Source: an uncultured Bacteroidales bacterium | GTDB taxonomy: Bacteria; Bacteroidota; Bacteroidia; Bacteroidales; FEN-979 | Direction: 5' to 3' | DNA length: 64,000 nt | Assembly: GCA_903837605.1 (NCBI GenBank) | Contig: CAILVF010000087.1 | Location: 229,876 to 293,875, forward strand | In this document: piece by piece, positions 26,761-33,674 of the stretch | How positions within the stretch are numbered: the first letter of the stretch is position 1 | How the letters are laid out: the number at the start of each line of letters is the position of its first letter | Notes under the pieces: generated by a model | Database searches by the model: none | The model's input: only the letters and a program-made list of their open reading frames with translations | What the model was told of the DNA's origin: nothing | Program-made: the position numbers and the translations under genes

Positions 26761-27301
26761 ACACCTTCTTCATTAAAGAATCCTGCAGCAGGTTTACCGC
26801 ACGCCTGTATTGCGATTTCGAGGTTGATTCCGAAATGCCAAGCATCCCTGAGATATCCGAATGACGGTAACCTTCGAGCAGGTGAAGTACGCAAACAACC
26901 CTTGCACCTTCGGGAAGCCTCAGGATAGCCTGGTGGATCTCATCCGCAGTGATATCATTAAAGTCGGCATCCTGTATGGGATCATCGGCAACATCCCCGG
27001 GGTAGAGCTCAACAAATACCGGTTTTTGTTTGCGGATATGGTTGAGGCATTGGTTGATGACGATACGCCTCAGCCAGGCTCCAAGCGTGCTTTGCCCGCG
27101 AAACGAGGGAAGTTCCCTGAACATCTTTACAAAAGACTCCTGCAGCAGGTCTTCCGCTTCAGATCTGTTCGAAACCATTCTCAGGCACAGGTTGTACATG
27201 GTACGGGAATATTGTTTGTACAAACGGTATTGGGCCACGCGGTCACCCCGGATGCATAATCCGATCAGTTCCTGGTTTATGTCGGGGATAATTGCCGCCA
27301 A
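26750..27301 (-). CDS. ECF-type RNA polymerase sigma factor
   Basis: This is a 183-residue protein. Region 2 (about 20-90) includes NRSEAEDLLQESFVKMFREL, the core-binding and -10-reading helices. Region 4 (about 125-178) includes LPEGARVVCVLHLLEGYRHS and a helix-turn-helix through MLGISESTSKSQYRRAV. Length is normal for ECF factors. It should direct transcription of the anti-sigma, the DUF4097 protein and perhaps the M64 peptidase. The overlap of 11 bp with the anti-sigma gene indicates coupling. No TAnnTTTG box is seen upstream, consistent with possible self-directed transcription from a different promoter. Confidence 0.92.
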   Translation of the reverse strand: MAAIIPDINQELIGLCIRGDRVAQYRLYKQYSRTMYNLCLRMVSNRSEAEDLLQESFVKMFRELPSFRGQSTLGAWLRRIVINQCLNHIRKQKPVFVELYPGDVADDPIQDADFNDITADEIHQAILRLPEGARVVCVLHLLEGYRHSDISGMLGISESTSKSQYRRAVNLLQDSLMKKVYEK

Positions 27302-27405
27302 TTCCGATTTGTTTAATTAAAAGACACCTGTTTCTTATGAAAGTTGGAATCCGGGGTTAAAAATCTTTGTCGGGGATCACTGCTTTTTCAAATCACAACC
27401 TTCAC

Positions 27406-28755
27406 CTACAACGTTATGATAAAACTGGTTGCAGCTTCGGTTGATTCCGCATGGATGGACCCGTGGTGCAACCTGAGGATCTCCCGCGACAGGCTCAAAC
27501 CTATGCCAGAACCCTGCTCCCTGGTTGTAAAGAATGGGATGAAGATCTTTTCTAAAACGTCTTCCGAAATGACCGGACCGTTGTTGCTGATCCTGATTAC
27601 CGGGCGGTTTTGCCTGGAAATGTCGGCAACAATCCTGATTTTCCTGTTTTCGGGAATCTCAGCCAGCGCCTCTGTGGCATTTTTCAGGATGTTAAGCACT
27701 ACCTGGGTCAGCAGGTTCTTGTCGCCGGTAAGCTCCCCGGCTCTCTGATCGATCTTTATTTCAAGGTTAATTCCCTGTTTTTCAATTTGTTCATGAAGCA
27801 AAAGCCCTATCTGCTCCAGCCATTCTTCCACCTGGAAGACTGAAAAATCAGGTTTCGGGATTTTAGTCAGTATACGGTAACTGTTTACAAAACTGACCAG
27901 CCCGTTACCCCTTTCTTCAATGGTTTCAAGCCCCTGGATCAGGTTTTCAATGGTTTCAGCATCAACGGATGAGGAGGCTGAAGCAAGACCGTCCCTGGGG
28001 AAGAATTTTTTCAGGGTGCCTGTAAGTGAAACGATGGGGGCAATGCTGTTCATGATCTCATGAGTTAACACCCTGATCAGCTTTTGCCAGGAGTCTAGTT
28101 CCTTTTCATCGAGTTCGTGGCGGATATCCTGCAGGGAGATCAGCCTGGAGACATTTTCGCCAAACCGTATCTCCCTAGAACGGATAACCAGGTTTATCGG
28201 CGTGTCACCCATCAGGCGTTTAAAGGTAAACGCCTCGCCCGGACTGATAGTGGCGAGAACCTGGAAAAGCTCTGGATTCCTGAGGGGTACCAGGTGAAGA
28301 GGGGTGAAGGATGGAATGCCTGCATACTCAAAAGCCTTATCATTCATGATCTCCACTTCATTATTCCGGTTCACTGCCATCAGCCCCGTGGAGGCATGCT
28401 GGATGAAGGACTGGTAATATTTTTCAAGGTATTCATTATGCAGCTTGATCTCGTTGATCCTTTCATTCAGGTGGTTCAGGCTTTGATAAAGATGACGGAG
28501 CGACTTCTGCCTGATTGAAACGGGAAACTTCAGTGATGAATCTTCATTCCTTATCGCATCAAAGAAAAAGGCAATCTGACGGTTCGACTGGTTGAAGGTA
28601 TTGATGATGGAAAAGGCGGCAATGGGAACCGGCAAAAGAAACAGCAGGTACCATGGATCTGTCTTCAGGGCTGTGAAATACCCGGCAATGAAAACGGAGG
28701 AGACTATTACCCCGGTGCTTACCAGGGCCGATAGTGTTACGCGTTTATAAGCCAT
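27406..28755 (-). CDS. NtrB-like membrane histidine kinase
   Basis: This is a 449-residue protein with two membrane spans (about 8-28 and 34-52) separated by a very short loop, so there is almost no periplasmic sensor. A coiled linker and a PAS-like domain follow (about 115-215, HASTGLMAVNRNNEVEIMND). The H-box is RVLTHEIMNSIAPIV (about 230). The N-box is QVVLNILKNATEAL, G1 is ISNNGP and G2 is GSGIGLSLSREI. It should phosphorylate the sigma-54 activator encoded just upstream. It starts inside that gene (11-bp overlap), so the pair is translationally coupled. The start at ATG 28755 is preferred over one 21 codons upstream because it begins just before the first membrane span. Confidence 0.9.
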   Translation of the reverse strand: MAYKRVTLSALVSTGVIVSSVFIAGYFTALKTDPWYLLFLLPVPIAAFSIINTFNQSNRQIAFFFDAIRNEDSSLKFPVSIRQKSLRHLYQSLNHLNERINEIKLHNEYLEKYYQSFIQHASTGLMAVNRNNEVEIMNDKAFEYAGIPSFTPLHLVPLRNPELFQVLATISPGEAFTFKRLMGDTPINLVIRSREIRFGENVSRLISLQDIRHELDEKELDSWQKLIRVLTHEIMNSIAPIVSLTGTLKKFFPRDGLASASSSVDAETIENLIQGLETIEERGNGLVSFVNSYRILTKIPKPDFSVFQVEEWLEQIGLLLHEQIEKQGINLEIKIDQRAGELTGDKNLLTQVVLNILKNATEALAEIPENRKIRIVADISRQNRPVIRISNNGPVISEDVLEKIFIPFFTTREQGSGIGLSLSREILRLHHGSIHAESTEAATSFIITL

Positions 28756-30118
28756 ACTTCTGCATTTTTTTATACAAGGTAGTCCGTGAAATTCCCAGGT
28801 TTTTCGCCACTGTGCCAAGGGTCTGGCTGTTGCTGTTCAATTCCTTTGCAATCATCATTTTTTCCATCTCTTCAAGGGTCATGGCTTCCTGGGAAAATAC
28901 CTGCAGGTGCTGGTTCAGGTTCAGGTCTTCCAGCCCTATTTCGCTTCCATTGCAAAGGATCACAGCCTTTTCAATGGTATGCTGCAGCTCCCTGATGTTG
29001 CCCGGCCAGGGATATTTTCTAAGCCTTTCAAGCGCTTTGGGCTGCAGTGCCAGGCATTTTTTCTTGTACTTCAACCCGTATTTTCCAATGAAAAATCCGG
29101 CCAGGATTTCGATGTCGCCAATTCTTTCCCTCAAGGGGGGAAGCTCTATCTGAATGGTGTTGATGCGGTATAAAAGATCCTGCCTGAACGTCTTTTCCTG
29201 CACCATCCGAAGCAGGTTTTTATTGGTTGTGCAGATCAGCCTTATATCCACGGGGATCTCCCTGTTGGATCCCACCGGGATCACAACCCGGTTCTGCAGA
29301 ACGTTCAGGAGCTTCGACTGGAGATGCATCGGCAGGTTGCCGATCTCGTCAAGGAGGAGTGTGCCTTTGTTTGCCAGCGTTATCTTGCCGGTCCGGTCTT
29401 CCCTTGCATCTGTAAATGAGCCTTTGGCATGTCCGAACATTTCACTCTCGAACAGGGTCTCGGCAACCGAACCCAGGTCAACTGTCACGAGAAGTTCGTT
29501 CGAGCGCTCCGACAAACGGTGGATCTCTTTTGCGATCAGTTCCTTCCCGGTCCCGTTCTCCCCTGTGATCATGATATTTGCATCGGTACTCGCAACTTTT
29601 TTCACAAGGTCGAGGATCTTGTTCATGGCAGGTGAATCGCCGATGATCATCCTTTCATCCCTGTTGATCTCAGCCATGAGATCCTTTTCCCTTCTCTTCA
29701 GGCTGCCTACGGTGAGGTTTGATTTCCTCAGTTTCAGGGCTGCCTTTAGTGTTGCAAGCAACTTTTCATTCTCCCAGGGTTTGAGGATGAAATCGGCCGC
29801 ACCCTGGTGGGTTGCTTTCACCGCTGTTTCTATGTCGCCGTAGGCAGTGAACATCACAACTTCGATATCCGGCTTCCGTTTTTTTATCTCCTTCAGCCAG
29901 TACATCCCTTCATTCCCGGAACTCTCACCGGCCTTGAAGTTCATGTCGAGAAGCACCACGTCGATATCGCGGGTCTCAATCTCGTGAACCAGTGAATTCG
30001 GATTTGAGATCGTTGAAACTTCGAGAAAATCGAATTTAAGGAACAGCCTCAAAGCGTTCAGAACGCTCTTATTATCGTCGACGATCAGGAGGTTCCCCTC
30101 TTTTATTTTTGGATCCAT
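28745..30118 (-). CDS. NtrC-like sigma-54-dependent response regulator
   Basis: This is a 457-residue protein. The receiver domain (5-125) has acidic D14/D15, phospho-acceptor D58 in VVLLDMNF, T in MFTAYGD and K in ILKPW. The AAA+ domain (about 155-390) has Walker A GENGTGKE (about 183-190), Walker B GTLLLDEIGNLP and arginine finger region PPLRERIGDIE. The sigma-54-contact loop reads GSFTDA in place of GAFTGA. A C-terminal Fis-type helix-turn-helix ends GISRTTLYKKMQKYGL. Phosphorylated by the coupled kinase, it should bind upstream sites and open sigma-54 promoters. A sigma-54-like promoter and two dyads lie 30-140 bp upstream, reading into the efflux operon. ATGs at 30124 and 30148 are alternative starts. 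Confidence 0.93.
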   Translation of the reverse strand: MDPKIKEGNLLIVDDNKSVLNALRLFLKFDFLEVSTISNPNSLVHEIETRDIDVVLLDMNFKAGESSGNEGMYWLKEIKKRKPDIEVVMFTAYGDIETAVKATHQGAADFILKPWENEKLLATLKAALKLRKSNLTVGSLKRREKDLMAEINRDERMIIGDSPAMNKILDLVKKVASTDANIMITGENGTGKELIAKEIHRLSERSNELLVTVDLGSVAETLFESEMFGHAKGSFTDAREDRTGKITLANKGTLLLDEIGNLPMHLQSKLLNVLQNRVVIPVGSNREIPVDIRLICTTNKNLLRMVQEKTFRQDLLYRINTIQIELPPLRERIGDIEILAGFFIGKYGLKYKKKCLALQPKALERLRKYPWPGNIRELQHTIEKAVILCNGSEIGLEDLNLNQHLQVFSQEAMTLEEMEKMMIAKELNSNSQTLGTVAKNLGISRTTLYKKMQKYGL

Positions 30119-30151
30119 AATCATGGGTTCATGTATAGTAATGATCATAAA

Positions 30152-30191
30152 TGTACAGAAAAGTTACACCCGAATGTTCAATATGTTTACA
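30152..30191. promoter_or_regulatory. Paired TGT-N11-ACA sites, putative activator binding sites
   Basis: TGTACAGAAAAGTTACA (30152-30168) and TGTTCAATATGTTTACA (30175-30191) are each 17 bases with TGT...ACA ends, match at 11 of 17 positions, and start 23 bases apart, about two helical turns. They lie roughly 88 and 111 bases before the predicted start from the sigma-54-like promoter, the normal position for enhancer sites of NtrC-type activators. The assignment is inferred. Confidence 0.55.
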
Positions 30192-30244
30192 AAATGAATT
30201 TTGCAAAATGAGTTATGTATTTGTATATCAGACATATAATTGAT

Positions 30245-30261
30245 TTGGCACGAATATTGAA
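30245..30261 (+). promoter_or_regulatory. Sigma-54-like promoter of the efflux operon
   Basis: TTGGCACG then AATA then TTGAA. The -24 half matches the sigma-54 consensus YTGGCACG fully. The 4-base spacer is exact, and the -12 half is TTGAA against TTGCW, with GC replaced by GA. Predicted transcription start near 30271 leaves about 20 bases to the ATG at 30291. The divergent gene encodes a sigma-54 activator, which strengthens the call. Confidence 0.7.
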
Positions 30262-30290
30262 ATAATTAAAGAAATTTAACCCATACCACA

Positions 30291-30989
30291 ATGATCAAGA
30301 CAGTCAATCTCACAAAAAGGTTCAAAACCGATGAAATTGAGACCACCGCCCTTAACTCGGTAAGCATGGAAGTGAAGCAGGGAGAATTCATTGCCATCAT
30401 GGGGCCTTCGGGTTGCGGAAAATCAACCCTGCTGAACATCCTTGGCATGCTCGACAATCCAAGTGAGGGAGAATACTTTTTTAACGGCACCGATGTTTCA
30501 AAATTCGGGGAAGGAAGGCGAACCCATCACCGTAAAGGCAATATACAGTTTGTTTTTCAGAGTTTCAACCTGATCGACGAACTGAATGTGTTTGAGAATG
30601 TGGAGCTCCCCCTGCTCTACCTGAAGAAATCTGCTGCTGAAAGGAAGCAGGTGGTCACTGAAATCCTTGAGCGCATGAAAATCGGGCACCGTAAAAAGCA
30701 TTTTCCCCAGCAATTGTCGGGCGGGCAGCAGCAGCGTGTTGCAATTGCCCGCGCCGTTGCTCCGGCTCCCGGACTGATCCTTGCCGACGAACCGACAGGT
30801 AACCTGGATTCCAAAAACGGGATAGAGGTGATGAACCTGCTCTCCGAACTTAATAAACAGGGAACGACCATAGTGATGGTAACCCATTCACAAAGGGATG
30901 CGGCCTTTGCCCACAGGGTCGTCAACTTGTTCGACGGACAGATCGTTTCAGAAGAAGTTGCACGAAGCATGCAGGCGCTCTCAGTATGA
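30291..30989 (+). CDS. ABC transporter ATPase (MacB/LolD class)
   Basis: This is a 232-residue ATPase: Walker A GPSGCGKST (38-46), Q-loop VFQSFNL, signature LSGGQQQR (about 143-150), Walker B LILADEPTGNLDS (about 162) and H-loop VTHS. It belongs to the class that powers FtsX-fold permeases such as MacB and LolCE, using ATP for mechanical work across the periplasm rather than for passage through the membrane. It is the only ATPase in the operon and so presumably serves the five permeases downstream. It overlaps the TolC-like gene by 4 bp (ATGA). It is the first gene after the sigma-54-like promoter. Confidence 0.95.
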   Translation: MIKTVNLTKRFKTDEIETTALNSVSMEVKQGEFIAIMGPSGCGKSTLLNILGMLDNPSEGEYFFNGTDVSKFGEGRRTHHRKGNIQFVFQSFNLIDELNVFENVELPLLYLKKSAAERKQVVTEILERMKIGHRKKHFPQQLSGGQQQRVAIARAVAPAPGLILADEPTGNLDSKNGIEVMNLLSELNKQGTTIVMVTHSQRDAAFAHRVVNLFDGQIVSEEVARSMQALSV

Positions 30990-32335
30990 ACCGGTTCCGG
31001 ATAATACTGCTTCTCCTTCTCCCGGCCTTCAGCCCTCTGTACCTGTTTGCCCAGAAGGCATGGACCCTCGACCAGTGCATCAATTTTGCCTGGGATAACA
31101 ATTTCTCGGTCCACAACCAGGAACTGGGGGTGAGAATCCGGAAAACCGATTACAAACAATCCATGAACGATCTCTATCCTTCACTGGGCTTCCAGACATC
31201 CTATAACCAGTATTTCGGCCGCAGCATCGATCCTACTACCAATTCATATATTGATGTGAAATTTTATAATAATTACTATGGCCTTTCAGCCTCACTGGAT
31301 ATCTTCAACGGATTTATGAAGATGAACACAATATCCATGCAGAAGCTGAACTTCGAAGCGGAAAAGAATAAACTGCAGCAGGTCAGGAATGAGGTTGCCT
31401 TTGCAGTGATAAACGGTTATTTTAATGTTTTGCTTCAGCAGGGACTTTCCCAGATCGCGCTGGAGAATTACAAGCTTTCGAGAAGCCAGCTGGATTATAC
31501 GACAAAATTCGTGGAGCTGGGACGCAAGCCCGGTACCGACCTCCTGGAAACGGAAGCGAATCTTGCCTCCGATAGTTTTTTGCTGGTCCAGTCATACAAC
31601 CTGCTTGACCAGGCCGGCCTAAGCCTGAAGTACCAGATGAATTTCCCGCCTACCGACAGCCTGACCATCGACACTTTGGTTCCTTCGATCTTCCAGGGTT
31701 CCATTGACACTTTGTCGATGAAGGAGCTTTATAATGTCGCTTCCAATGCCCTGCCTGATATTATGTATGCCAAAAACAGCCTGATGGCAGCAAAAAAAGC
31801 GGTCCAGGTGAGCAAAGGCGCATTTTCTCCCAGGCTTGGGTTTTATGCCGGTTGGAATTCGCAGTATATGCAAACCAGCCGCGACTCATTGAACAGGATA
31901 ATTCCTTTCAGCGACCAGATAACTAATAACTCAAGCGAATACCTGAGCCTTGGCCTGGAAATCCCGCTGTTCTCAAAATTCTCGAAAAACACATCCCTCA
32001 CAAAATCCAAACTGAGATACCAGCAGGCCAAGGTACAGTTTGATGATATTTCATACAAACTGATGATGGGTGTTGAAAAATCCCTCACCGAATGGAGAGC
32101 TGCCCGCGCGGAATATGAATCAGCACTGAGCCAGCTCGCTAAAAACCTGAAAGCATACCAGGCAGCGGAAAAGAAACTGGACAAGGGCCTTATCAATATC
32201 ATCGAGTTCTACATCCAGAAAAACAAATGGATAAGGGCAAAAACAGAAGTCCTCAGGACTGGCTTGCAGGTGCTTCTGAAAGAAAGATATATCAGGTTCC
32301 TCATGACAGGATCACTGCTGTCGGGGAAACCGTGA
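30986..32335 (+). CDS. TolC-like outer-membrane efflux channel
   Basis: This is a 449-residue protein with a signal peptide ending LFAQ. It shows the outer-membrane-efflux repeat: KAWTLDQCINFAWDNNFSVH at the N-terminus, a first helical hairpin with long Q/N/K-rich helices, and a second copy with YRQ-like KSLTEWRAARAEYESALSQL. It should form the trimeric tunnel used by the adaptor and permeases of the same operon. The start overlaps the ATPase stop. The stop codon (32333-32335) lies within the first unit of a 7-bp repeat array. Confidence 0.9.
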   Translation: MNRFRIILLLLLPAFSPLYLFAQKAWTLDQCINFAWDNNFSVHNQELGVRIRKTDYKQSMNDLYPSLGFQTSYNQYFGRSIDPTTNSYIDVKFYNNYYGLSASLDIFNGFMKMNTISMQKLNFEAEKNKLQQVRNEVAFAVINGYFNVLLQQGLSQIALENYKLSRSQLDYTTKFVELGRKPGTDLLETEANLASDSFLLVQSYNLLDQAGLSLKYQMNFPPTDSLTIDTLVPSIFQGSIDTLSMKELYNVASNALPDIMYAKNSLMAAKKAVQVSKGAFSPRLGFYAGWNSQYMQTSRDSLNRIIPFSDQITNNSSEYLSLGLEIPLFSKFSKNTSLTKSKLRYQQAKVQFDDISYKLMMGVEKSLTEWRAARAEYESALSQLAKNLKAYQAAEKKLDKGLINIIEFYIQKNKWIRAKTEVLRTGLQVLLKERYIRFLMTGSLLSGKP

Positions 32336-32379
32336 ACCGGGAACCGTGACTCGTGAACCGGAAATCGTACATCGTAAAT
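32331..32379. repeat. Seven-unit 7-bp repeat array (CGTGAAC type) in the efflux operon
   Basis: The stretch 32331-32379 divides into seven units beginning CG, from CGTGAAC and CGGGAAC to CGTACAT and CGTAAAT. The TGA in the first unit is the stop codon of the TolC-like gene. The array fills almost all of the gap before the adaptor gene at 32390. Confidence 0.85.
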
Positions 32380-32389
32380 TATAAGAGAC

Positions 32390-33664
32390 ATGGATCTGAA
32401 TAGCACAACGGGGATGGACAGGGTCATCGTGGAAAAACGATGGATCAAAAAGAAATACTGGAAGTACATCATCGGCGGAGGCCTGCTGCTGGCGGTTATC
32501 CTCTTCTTCATTTTCAGGGACTGGACCAGCACCATCAGGGTTGAAAAAGAAAAGATCACTATAGCCGGCGTGTTCAGGGGCTTGTTTAACGATTACATTA
32601 CGAACGACGGAATGGCAGCGCCCATCTCTACGGTTTTTCTCGATGCATATGAAGGAGGGAAAGTGGAAGAGATCCTCCTCGAAGAAGGAACTATGCTTCA
32701 TAAAGGGGATGTCATCATCAGGCTTAGCAACAATGACATCAATCTGAATATCCTGAACAGCGAAGCCCAGCTTGCCGAAAAATCAAACTTCCTGAGGGAA
32801 GTCAGGATTCGCATGGAACAAGAGAAACATTCCCTGGAAAGGGAAGTTCTGAATGCCCGCTTTGACCTGATTGCAAAAAAAAGGACTTATGAACAGAATA
32901 AGGAATTATACAAGGATCAGCTGATCTCCAGGGACGAATTTTTACGATCGGATGAAGCATACCAGCTTGCTGATAAAACCCAGGAACTTGTTCTTCTTCG
33001 CCAGAAACAGGATTCTTCCTTCAGGTCACTCCAGATAGAACAGATCAGCGAGAACCTTAAAAACATGCAGTTGAACCTCAGCCTGGTTAAGCAGCAGCAG
33101 GATTACCTGAGCGTGAAATCCCCTGTCGACGGACAGCTTGGCAGCCTCATGGTCGAGATTGGCCAGTCCATTCCCCGGGGTTTCAGGATAGGGCAGATCA
33201 ACATACTGACTTCATACAAGATTGAAGCCAGCGTGGATGAACATTACATCGACCGCATCAGGACAGGCCTTAGCGCTTTTATTGAAAGGCCGAACGACAC
33301 CCTTCCTCTCGAGATCAAGAAGGTTTACCCGGAAGTCAGGAACGGAAGGTTTAAGATTGACCTTGTGTTTACGGGCAAGCTGCCTGAGAATATCAGGATT
33401 GGCCAGTCTTATTTTATCAAATTGAAACTGGGACAGGCGGTTGAAGCCACACAGATCCCCCAGGGAGGGTTTTACCAGGCGACAGGCGGACAATGGATTT
33501 TTGTCCTGGATAAGAGCGGGCAGTTCGCAGTCAAGAGAAATATCAGGATAGGCAGGAAAAATCCCCAGTATTATGAAGTCCTGGACGGGCTGGCAGCAGG
33601 AGAGCAGGTCATAGTATCGGATTACACCATCTTCGGCAATAATGACAAGGTTGAACTGAAATAA
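32390..33664 (+). CDS. HlyD/MacA-like periplasmic adaptor subunit
   Basis: This is a 424-residue membrane fusion protein. One N-terminal membrane span (about 22-42, YIIGGGLLLAVILFFIF) is followed by a biotinyl-lipoyl half-motif, a long coiled-coil hairpin (about 120-220, rich in E, K and Q), the second lipoyl half (LSVKSPVDGQLGSLMVEIG), a beta-barrel and a membrane-proximal domain ending GLAAGEQVIVSDYTIFGN. It should bridge the inner-membrane permeases and the TolC-like channel. Its single copy, beside five permeases, suggests that it is shared. Confidence 0.9.
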   Translation: MDLNSTTGMDRVIVEKRWIKKKYWKYIIGGGLLLAVILFFIFRDWTSTIRVEKEKITIAGVFRGLFNDYITNDGMAAPISTVFLDAYEGGKVEEILLEEGTMLHKGDVIIRLSNNDINLNILNSEAQLAEKSNFLREVRIRMEQEKHSLEREVLNARFDLIAKKRTYEQNKELYKDQLISRDEFLRSDEAYQLADKTQELVLLRQKQDSSFRSLQIEQISENLKNMQLNLSLVKQQQDYLSVKSPVDGQLGSLMVEIGQSIPRGFRIGQINILTSYKIEASVDEHYIDRIRTGLSAFIERPNDTLPLEIKKVYPEVRNGRFKIDLVFTGKLPENIRIGQSYFIKLKLGQAVEATQIPQGGFYQATGGQWIFVLDKSGQFAVKRNIRIGRKNPQYYEVLDGLAAGEQVIVSDYTIFGNNDKVELK

Positions 33665-33674
33665 TATTCACCCC

